DNA from: Bordetella parapertussis
GTDB lineage: Bacteria; Pseudomonadota; Gammaproteobacteria; Burkholderiales; Burkholderiaceae_C
Assembly: GCA_945878065.1 (NCBI GenBank)
Contig: CAMDXA010000002.1
Coordinates: 72,049 to 136,048, forward strand
Reading direction: 5' to 3'
Length of the DNA: 64,000 bases
The notes under the pieces are model-generated. The model saw only the letters and a program-made list of their open reading frames with translations, was not told the DNA's origin and searched no databases. This document shows, piece by piece, positions 58,265-64,000 of the stretch. Each line of letters starts with the position of its first letter. The first letter of the stretch is position 1. A program made the translations under genes and the position numbers.

Positions 58265-59608
58265 TCAGCCAGTCGGGTCGTCGTCTTGTTGATTGACAGG
58301 CAATAAAGTAGCTAATACCTTGTCAATTCTTCGCCCATCCAAGTCAACCACTTCAAAGCGCCAACCCATGGACTCGACCGCCTCGCCTTCTTTGGTCAAT
58401 TCGCCCGTCAACACCATGATCAATCCTGCCAATGTGTTGTAAATGCCTTTTTCCTCGGCAGGCAAGGCATCAATCGCCAGCCGGGATTTGAGTTCTTGCA
58501 CAGGCATCATGCCGTCCAGCAACCAACTGCCATCGGTGCGCTGAACTGCCCATGCATCTTGCGGTGATGTGGTCTGCACCAACTCACCCGTGATAGCTTC
58601 CAGCAAATCCCGCGGCGTGACCAGACCTTGCACCACGCCATATTCATCGACCACCAACACCATACGGGTGCTGTGCATATGGCCTTGGGGTTTGTCTGCC
58701 GAATGCGGTCTGCGAAATTGCGACAACAAATCCAGACCACTCAGTGTTTCAGGCACAAAAGCTGCAGGCGTGACCCATGTTTCCAAAGGCAGTTCACTGT
58801 TCACATGGTGCAGCATGCTGGCCATGCTGACCACACCCACCACCTCGTCCAAACCATCGCGGCACAAGGGGTACCAAGAATGGGCGGCCTCCCCTTGAAT
58901 GTGTGCCATCGCTTGATGAACCGTCCAAGCACAGTCCAGCCAGACAATATCGGTTCGGGGAACCATCAATGACACCAGGTTACGTTCATCCAAATGAAAT
59001 ACGTTTTTCACCATTTGGTGCTCATGGTGTTCAATCAATCCGGCGTCAACACCTTCGACCAAACTGGCGGTGATTTCTTCTTCAGTGACTTGCCTGACCT
59101 TCTCTAGGTCAATGCGCATCAAACGCAACATGGCAGCCGTACTCCAAGACAAAGCATTGACCAAGGGTCTGGCCATCCAGGACAACGCCAACATAGCGGG
59201 AGCAGTCATGCGAGCTGCTGTTTCAGGATAAATCTGCCCGATACGCTTTGGCACGAGTTCACCAAACAAAATGGTGCTGAGCGTGATCAAAGTCACTACC
59301 GTAGCGGTTGCCAATACGCCAGCCAACACGTTGGCAGCTCCCATGCTGACAAACCACTGGGCCACTTGAACGCTGAAAGCGGCTTCGCCAATGATGCCAT
59401 TGAGCATGCCCAGTGTGGTGATGCCAATTTGAATAGTGGACAAAAACTCGGTCGGCCTTTGCTGCAAATCCAAAGCAGCTTGTGCCCCCGCCATTTTTTC
59501 TTCTGCCAGCGCCACAAGCACTGCCCGCCGACTTGAGGCCAATGCCATTTCTGACATGGCAAACAAGCCGTTCAAAAAAGTCAAAAAAACGATCAGCAAT
59601 ATATCCAT
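58265..59608 (-). CDS. CNNM/CorC-type transporter-associated protein
   Basis: Membrane protein of the CNNM/hemolysin C-like group, some members of which export Mg or Co ions. The 447 residues have an N-terminal DUF21 region with about four helices (residues 1-175, FLNGLFAMSEMALASSRR), then a pair of CBS domains (MVPRTDIVWLD, VVDEYGVVQGLVTPRDLLEAI), and a C-terminal CorC_HlyC domain (SWLLDGMMPVQELKSRL). It lies 7 bp from the convergent repeat-protein gene. Role as transporter or regulator is not certain. Confidence 0.88.
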   Translation of the reverse strand: MDILLIVFLTFLNGLFAMSEMALASSRRAVLVALAEEKMAGAQAALDLQQRPTEFLSTIQIGITTLGMLNGIIGEAAFSVQVAQWFVSMGAANVLAGVLATATVVTLITLSTILFGELVPKRIGQIYPETAARMTAPAMLALSWMARPLVNALSWSTAAMLRLMRIDLEKVRQVTEEEITASLVEGVDAGLIEHHEHQMVKNVFHLDERNLVSLMVPRTDIVWLDCAWTVHQAMAHIQGEAAHSWYPLCRDGLDEVVGVVSMASMLHHVNSELPLETWVTPAAFVPETLSGLDLLSQFRRPHSADKPQGHMHSTRMVLVVDEYGVVQGLVTPRDLLEAITGELVQTTSPQDAWAVQRTDGSWLLDGMMPVQELKSRLAIDALPAEEKGIYNTLAGLIMVLTGELTKEGEAVESMGWRFEVVDLDGRRIDKVLATLLPVNQQDDDPTG

Positions 59609-59646
59609 AAAACTGGGTTTCAGCGCCTAGGGCGAGCAAAGGGTGA

Positions 59647-60495
59647 ATGAATGACAATCATGCCATGGCAATGTACCTGATTGGCGATGTGCAAGGTTGC
59701 GACCCAGCCTTGCAACATTTGCTGGACCTTATCCAATTTTCCCCCAGTCGCGACACGCTGTACTTTTTGGGCGATCTGGTCAACCGCGGGTCGGACAACT
59801 TGGCTGTATTGCGGCGTCTTCAGCGCTACGGCAACAGTGCCAAATGTCTTTTGGGCAACCATGATTTGCACCTGTTGGCCTTGCACTTGGGGCATGGGCG
59901 ACTTAAACCGGGCGATACCGTGGGCGATGTATTGCAGGCGCCAGACCGTTTGCCATTGATCCATTGGTTGCGCGCGCAATCCTTGGCCTTGTTTGAGGGA
60001 TCCGTGTTGATGGTGCATGCAGGCGTGTTACCTCAGTGGTCAACGCAACAAACTCTGGCGCTGGCCCAAGAGGTGCAAACCGTGCTGCAGAGTGATGATT
60101 GGACAGATTTCATGGCCAACATGTACGGTAACCAACCAGATCGTTGGCAGGATGAACTCAGCGGATATGAACGTCTTCGCGTGATCGTGAACGCTTTGAC
60201 ACGCTTGCGTTTTTGTACCCCGCAAGGCACGATGGAATTTTCACACCACCGTGATGCCGCACAAGCACCACCGGGCTATGTCCCGTGGTTCGATGTGCCG
60301 GGCAGACAAACACAACAAACCACTATTGCTTTTGGGCATTGGTCGTCCCTCGCACCCCTGCACAGAAACGATGTGCTCGAGTTAGATACCGGTTGCGTGT
60401 GGGGAGGTTGTTTGAGCGCACTCGAACTCAATGCCACCACCGGCGAGAAAAAACGCTGGCAGGTGAAATGTGAGGCCGCAGCCGGTATGGTTTAG
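59647..60495 (+). CDS. apaH: Bis(5'-nucleosyl)-tetraphosphatase ApaH
   Basis: Symmetric hydrolase of diadenosine tetraphosphate and decapper of Np4A-RNA. The 282 residues show the metallophosphatase motifs GDVQGC (the His of GDxHG is Gln, as is usual in ApaH of beta- and many gammaproteobacteria), FLGDLVNRG, LGNHDLHLL and the late MVHAGVLPQW. The ATG at 59647 has AAGGG just upstream; the ATG at 59665 (MAMYLIGDVQGC) fits the family N-terminus better, so the start is uncertain by six codons. Confidence 0.93.
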   Translation: MNDNHAMAMYLIGDVQGCDPALQHLLDLIQFSPSRDTLYFLGDLVNRGSDNLAVLRRLQRYGNSAKCLLGNHDLHLLALHLGHGRLKPGDTVGDVLQAPDRLPLIHWLRAQSLALFEGSVLMVHAGVLPQWSTQQTLALAQEVQTVLQSDDWTDFMANMYGNQPDRWQDELSGYERLRVIVNALTRLRFCTPQGTMEFSHHRDAAQAPPGYVPWFDVPGRQTQQTTIAFGHWSSLAPLHRNDVLELDTGCVWGGCLSALELNATTGEKKRWQVKCEAAAGMV

Positions 60496-61913
60496 TCAGT
60501 GGTGGTGGTTTTGAACAATGCCGCAACCGTTCGCTTGGGTTTGATATTGGGCGAAATACTTCGTGCGTTAGACAGCACTTGATCAGACCCAGCCGTTGTC
60601 TTCACTGGTTCATCGCTGACTTCGTAGGGTTTGTCGAAAAATGGATCATGCACCTTGGGCGGCGGGACAAAGCGACCACGCGCAGCGGGCTTGGTATCTG
60701 ACGAGCCATCGTTGCCCGCGTCGTCATCATTCCAGTGGCGTCTGCCATGGTTGATACGGCCGCTTGGGCGTTCGTCTTCAAACTCAAAACCCAATAACTC
60801 GATTTTTTGCTTGGTCAGTTTTTCAATATCAGTCACCAAACGGGTGTCGCTGGATGAAGCAAAACTGACCGCAAGGCCCTCGGCACCCGCACGACCGGTG
60901 CGACCAATGCGGTGAATGTAATCTTCGGCGTTGTATGGAATATCGAAGTTGAAAACTGCAGGCACATCTTTGATATCTAAGCCACGGGCGGCTACATCGG
61001 TGCACACCAGCAAATCGACCTCGCCTTTTTTGAAAGCGTCCAAAGCTTTCAAGCGCTCATCCTGGCTTTTATCGCCGTGCAAAGCCGTGGTTTTCAAACC
61101 CTCTCGCTCTAAGGATCTGGCCAATCTGGCGCAACCCAATTTGCTGTTGACGAACACAAACGCTTGCGAGATGCCGCGTTGTTTGACGATTTGCTTCAAT
61201 GCGCGGCGCTTGTCATCATCAGGCACGCTGTAGAACAATTGCGTGACGGTAGATGCGGTTTGGTTGGGTCGCGCCACTTCAATAGTGACTGGGTTTTGCA
61301 AGTAACTGGAAGCCAGTCGCTTGATCTCAGGAGAGAAAGTGGCCGAGAACAACAGGGTGGTTCGTTCCTTGGGCAAATAGCTCAGGATGCGCTGCAAATC
61401 GGGCAAGAAACCGATGTCGAGCATGCGGTCTGCTTCATCAAGCACCACATATTCCACTTGGTTGAGCACTGCAGTTTTCGCTTCAATATGGTCCAGTAAA
61501 CGCCCGGGCGTTGCGACCAACACTTCCACACCCTTTTTTAACTCTAATGTTTGTGGCTTCATGTCCATGCCACCAAACACCACAGCGCAACGCAGTTGCG
61601 TGTACTTGGCATACAGCTTGACTTGCTGTGCAACCTGATCTGCCAATTCTCGGGTGGGCAAAAGCACCAAGGCGCGCACGGGATGTCTGGCCGGAGAAGT
61701 CGACGTGTTTTCATGCTTGAGCATGCGTTGCAACAACGGCAATGAAAATGCGGCGGTTTTTCCTGTCCCGGTTTGCGCGGCACCCATGACATCTTGGCCA
61801 GATAAAACCACTGGGATGGCCTGCGCCTGTATCGGCGTCATGGATTCGTAACCCATTTCAGCGACGGCTTTCGCCAAATTGGGGGCTAACTGCAATTGTG
61901 AGAATGAATTCAT
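60492..61913 (-). CDS. rhlE: DEAD-box ATP-dependent RNA helicase RhlE
   Basis: RNA helicase of the RhlE subgroup, probably acting in ribosome assembly or RNA decay. The 473 residues begin MNSFSQLQLAPNLAKAVAEMG, with Q motif TPIQAQAIPVVLSGQDV, Walker A AQTGTGKT, DEAD, SAT and HRIGRTGRAG. The C-terminal 100 residues are disordered and charged (RPSGRINHGRRHWNDDD). It is 4 bp from the apaH end (convergent). Confidence 0.95.
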   Translation of the reverse strand: MNSFSQLQLAPNLAKAVAEMGYESMTPIQAQAIPVVLSGQDVMGAAQTGTGKTAAFSLPLLQRMLKHENTSTSPARHPVRALVLLPTRELADQVAQQVKLYAKYTQLRCAVVFGGMDMKPQTLELKKGVEVLVATPGRLLDHIEAKTAVLNQVEYVVLDEADRMLDIGFLPDLQRILSYLPKERTTLLFSATFSPEIKRLASSYLQNPVTIEVARPNQTASTVTQLFYSVPDDDKRRALKQIVKQRGISQAFVFVNSKLGCARLARSLEREGLKTTALHGDKSQDERLKALDAFKKGEVDLLVCTDVAARGLDIKDVPAVFNFDIPYNAEDYIHRIGRTGRAGAEGLAVSFASSSDTRLVTDIEKLTKQKIELLGFEFEDERPSGRINHGRRHWNDDDAGNDGSSDTKPAARGRFVPPPKVHDPFFDKPYEVSDEPVKTTAGSDQVLSNARSISPNIKPKRTVAALFKTTTTD

Positions 61914-61984
61914 AGATAGCGTCTATTGTCGCACTCCGCACCAGCCGCCTTCAAACCCCTGCAAAAAGCAATCTCAGAGCGAAC

Positions 61985-62554
61985 TCAGGCCTTGGGTAAT
62001 GTCACCCCAACCTGCCCCTGGTACTTACCGCCTCGGTCTTTGTAACTGGTCTCACACACTTCGTCGCTTTCAAAGAACAGCACTTGCGCACATCCCTCGC
62101 CCGCATAAATTTTGGCGGGTAATGGCGTGGTGTTGCTGAATTCGAGCGTTACGTAGCCCTCCCACTCAGGCTCGAATGGCGTGACATTGACAATGATGCC
62201 GCAGCGCGCATAGGTGCTTTTTCCCAAGCAAATGGTCAGCACATTGCGCGGGATTCTGAAATATTCAACGGTTCTGGCCAATGCAAAACTGTTGGGTGGA
62301 ATGATGCAAACCTCAGAGTGGATATCGACAAAGCTTTTTTCATCGAAATTTTTCGGGTCAACCACCGTGCTGTAAATATTGGTAAATACCTTGAACTCAG
62401 GGGCGCAGCGGATGTCATAACCGTAACTGCTGGTGCCGTAGCTGACAATTTTTTCACCTGCTGCATTGACACGGATTTGTCCCGGCTCAAACGGCTCAAT
62501 CATGCCGGTTTGTTCAGCCATACGGCGTATCCATTTATCGCTTTTGATGCTCAT
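61985..62554 (-). CDS. dcd: dCTP deaminase
   Basis: Deaminates dCTP to dUTP for thymidylate synthesis. The 189 residues show [36 protein letters not shown], the substrate/catalytic region with [31 protein letters not shown] and the [16 protein letters not shown] segment, all typical of the trimeric dCTP deaminase. The stop lies 71 bp from the helicase start. It is the last gene of a leftward group. Confidence 0.96.
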   Translation of the reverse strand: MSIKSDKWIRRMAEQTGMIEPFEPGQIRVNAAGEKIVSYGTSSYGYDIRCAPEFKVFTNIYSTVVDPKNFDEKSFVDIHSEVCIIPPNSFALARTVEYFRIPRNVLTICLGKSTYARCGIIVNVTPFEPEWEGYVTLEFSNTTPLPAKIYAGEGCAQVLFFESDEVCETSYKDRGGKYQGQVGVTLPKA

Positions 62555-62610
62555 AAGACTGCCTTTTGCTTGATGGATGGATTGTAGTTTGGCAGTTCGG
62601 CACCAAAAAC

Positions 62611-63702
62611 TCAGGGCAAGGAACCCACCACGCCTTTGACCAGAAAGCGCATCTTGGCAATTTGCTCATCGCTCATCACTTGCCCTTGCGCCAACACCAC
62701 GCCGTCTTGGTTATCAAAGATTGGGCCGGTAAATGGCTGCAAACTGCCTCTGGCCATGGCACGCTGCAGGCGCAAAACCTCAGCTTGCACCCGTTTGGGA
62801 AGTCGTGGGCCAAAAGCCTCTACTTTGATCATGCCCTCGCGAACACCGCCCCATGTCTGGGTGCTTTGCCATGTACCTCGAATCACATCCAAGGCTCGGC
62901 GGCTGTAATAGTCGCCCCACACATGGGTGACAGCCAGCAGTTGCGCTTGCGGCGCCACATGTCGCATGTCTGAGTGGTAAGCAATAGCCATTTTTCCTTT
63001 TTCTTGCGCAGCCACCATGACTGCATCTGAAGCGGTATGAAACGCCAACACATCGGCCTTTTGGTTCATCAATGTGATGGCAGCCTCGCGTTCACGCGCT
63101 GGGTCAAACCAGGTCTCCAGCCAAATCAATTTGACGGTTGCTTCTGGGTTAACCGACCGCATGCCCAACGTAAATGCGTTGATCCCTTGTATGACTTCAG
63201 GGATTGGAAAACTCGCGACGTATCCAGCAACACCGCTTTTACTGACCCGCCCTGCCGCAATACCTGCAAGAAAGCGGCCTTCGTAATACCGTGCGTTGGC
63301 AGTGGCGACATTGGGTGAATTTTTGTAGCCAGTGATGGATTCAAATTTCACGTCTGGAAAATCGACAGCCACCTTGATCGTGGGTTCCATATAGCCAAAA
63401 CTTGGCGTAAATATCAACCCGACGCCTTGTTGCGCCAAGTCGCGGATGACTCGTTCAGCGTCGGCCCCTTCAGACACATTTTCGACAAACTGCGTCTGCA
63501 CTGAGATGCCTTGTTTTTTCAAATTAGCCTCTAAGGCCAATCGTCCCAATTCATGTTGATGCACCCAACCCGCAGGTAGGCGGGGCGTGACATACACAAA
63601 ACCAACCTTGAGTGGCGTTCTAGATGGTCCAGTAGTTTGCGCAAATGTGGAATTGAAAAACAAAGCGAACGCACACAGCGTTGCGATGAGGTTTTTGTAC
63701 AT
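62611..63702 (-). CDS. BMP-family ABC transporter substrate-binding protein
   Basis: Periplasmic or lipid-anchored receptor of the BMP (PnrA-like) family, whose known ligands include nucleosides. The 363 residues have a signal peptide (residues 1-20, cleavage after FA), [15 protein letters not shown], a long binding domain with [20 protein letters not shown], and [20 protein letters not shown]. The ATG at 63700-63702 has GAGGA seven bases upstream; ATG at 63715-63717 is the alternative. No ATPase or permease gene is within the window. The region upstream carries a palindrome and tandem terminators. Confidence 0.88.
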   Translation of the reverse strand: MYKNLIATLCAFALFFNSTFAQTTGPSRTPLKVGFVYVTPRLPAGWVHQHELGRLALEANLKKQGISVQTQFVENVSEGADAERVIRDLAQQGVGLIFTPSFGYMEPTIKVAVDFPDVKFESITGYKNSPNVATANARYYEGRFLAGIAAGRVSKSGVAGYVASFPIPEVIQGINAFTLGMRSVNPEATVKLIWLETWFDPAREREAAITLMNQKADVLAFHTASDAVMVAAQEKGKMAIAYHSDMRHVAPQAQLLAVTHVWGDYYSRRALDVIRGTWQSTQTWGGVREGMIKVEAFGPRLPKRVQAEVLRLQRAMARGSLQPFTGPIFDNQDGVVLAQGQVMSDEQIAKMRFLVKGVVGSLP

Positions 63703-63718
63703 GGTGTTCCTCGACATG

Positions 63719-63732
63719 ACCCCATTTGGGGT
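63719..63732. promoter_or_regulatory. Perfect palindrome upstream of the BMP gene
   Basis: ACCCCA at 63719-63724 and TGGGGT at 63727-63732 form a 6+2+6 palindrome 17 bp before the gene start. It lies between tandem terminators and the ribosome-binding site, so it may be an operator or a 5' hairpin of the mRNA (inference). Confidence 0.4.
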
Positions 63733-63733
63733 G

Positions 63734-63759
63734 AAAACTGATTGCAACTAAGCAATCAG
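63734..63759 (-). terminator. Second hairpin of the tRNA terminator pair
   Basis: CTGATTGC (63738-63745) pairs exactly with GCAATCAG (63752-63759) around AACTAA; on the minus strand TTTT follows. It is a weaker, second terminator after the tRNA genes. Confidence 0.55.
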
Positions 63760-63762
63760 GGC

Positions 63763-63790
63763 AAAAAAAACGCGCTGTGAAGCGCGTTTT
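63763..63790 (-). terminator. Intrinsic terminator after the tRNA genes
   Basis: On the minus strand AAAACGCGC pairs with GCGCGTTTT and the run extends to eight T. It ends the tRNA-Glu/tRNA-Asp transcript, 5 bp after tRNA-Asp. Confidence 0.8.
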
Positions 63791-63795
63791 CGAAA

Positions 63796-63872
63796 TGGCG
63801 GAGTGGACGGGACTCGAACCCGCGACCCCCGGCGTGACAGGCCGGTATTCTAACCAACTGAACTACCACTCC
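63796..63872 (-). tRNA. tRNA-Asp (anticodon GTC)
   Basis: The minus strand folds into a standard cloverleaf: acceptor GGAGTGG with CCACTCC, the anticodon loop CTGTCAC reading GTC, TTCGAGTCC T loop, and an encoded CCA end at 63796-63798. It is 49 bp after tRNA-Glu and is likely cotranscribed with it. Confidence 0.96.
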
Positions 63873-63921
63873 TGGTAGATAGCTTTGTTTCAACTGACGC
63901 TGAAACCAAGTGCTACAAACT

Positions 63922-63997
63922 TGGCGACCCTACGGGGATTCGAACCCCGGTACTCACCGTGAAAGGGTGATGTCCTAGGCCTCTAGACGATAGGGTC
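63922..63997 (-). tRNA. tRNA-Glu (anticodon TTC)
   Basis: The minus strand folds into a standard cloverleaf: acceptor GACCCTA with TAGGGTC, the anticodon loop CTTTCAC reading TTC, TTCGAATCC T loop, and encoded CCA end at 63922-63924. It is first of the two tRNAs seen; its promoter lies beyond the right edge. Confidence 0.96.
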
Positions 63998-64000
63998 AAA

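Noticed and set aside
59647..59700. ApaH with a broken active site (GDVQGC instead of GDxHG)
   Set aside because: Gln at this position is normal in ApaH of beta- and many gammaproteobacteria, so it is not a sign of inactivation.
1..64000. CRISPR array, prophage or insertion sequence
   Set aside because: No regular repeat-spacer pattern, no transposase or phage structural genes were seen. The only tandem arrays are the 53-bp array and the coding 36-bp array.

Overview
The window is an ordinary stretch of a betaproteobacterial chromosome, most likely order Burkholderiales and family Comamonadaceae (inference). The pointers are a Bug-type periplasmic solute-binding protein, the gene order rpsO-pnp-tpiA-secG-tRNA-Leu-nuoA..N, a complete 14-gene complex I operon, and small conserved proteins typical of that order. 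I see no insertion sequence, prophage, CRISPR array or rRNA operon. Nearly all genes are housekeeping genes and coding density is high.

Layout. 1-5 kb: murB, a Bug solute-binding protein and the start of xerD run leftwards; yajQ runs rightwards; a 457-bp gap holds an AT-rich block and a roughly 53-bp tandem repeat; then tas and plsY. 5-13 kb: a short-chain dehydrogenase, a DEAD-box helicase, an acyl-CoA synthetase-like enzyme, a hydrolase and a flavoprotein, the rpsU-yqeY unit, and an orphan polyamine-type ABC ATPase. 13-27 kb: pmbA, yjgA-mog, trmJ-cysE, suhB, mutS, uppP, a vapBC toxin-antitoxin pair, glnS and a nitroreductase. 27.8-42.2 kb: the nuo operon, read leftwards. 42.2-48.5 kb: tRNA-Leu(GAG), secG, tpiA, pnp, rpsO, an aminotransferase and tsaD. 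48.6-55.6 kb: ybiB, cobA, prfB with its programmed +1 frameshift, pepN and fbp. 55.6-58.3 kb is the most unusual part. 58-64 kb: a CorC/CNNM-type protein, apaH, rhlE, dcd, a BMP-family binding protein, and tRNA-Asp and tRNA-Glu.

The stretch at 55.6-58.3 kb stands out. A cobalamin-binding protein of the AerR/PpaA type, the light- and B12-responsive regulators known from photosynthesis gene clusters, lies 71 bp upstream of a 437-residue protein that I do not recognise. Residues 129-344 of that protein are 18 consecutive 12-residue repeats (consensus D-N-L-Q-A-V-x-x-x-A-L-x) without one insertion or deletion, and a predicted coiled coil follows. Beside them is a 44-residue remnant with its own ribosome-binding site that stops just after a twin-arginine motif. 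No photosynthesis genes lie in the window. The pair may form an undescribed sensor-effector unit (inference).

Other regulatory structure worth attention: a terminator-like hairpin in the suhB leader, hairpins in the pnp leader, a short leader ORF overlapping the start of the orphan ABC ATPase, and tandem terminators plus a palindrome upstream of the BMP-family gene. Starts were chosen by family N-termini, overlaps and ribosome-binding sites, and several differ from the longest open frame. All functional calls come from recognising motifs; no database search was run.
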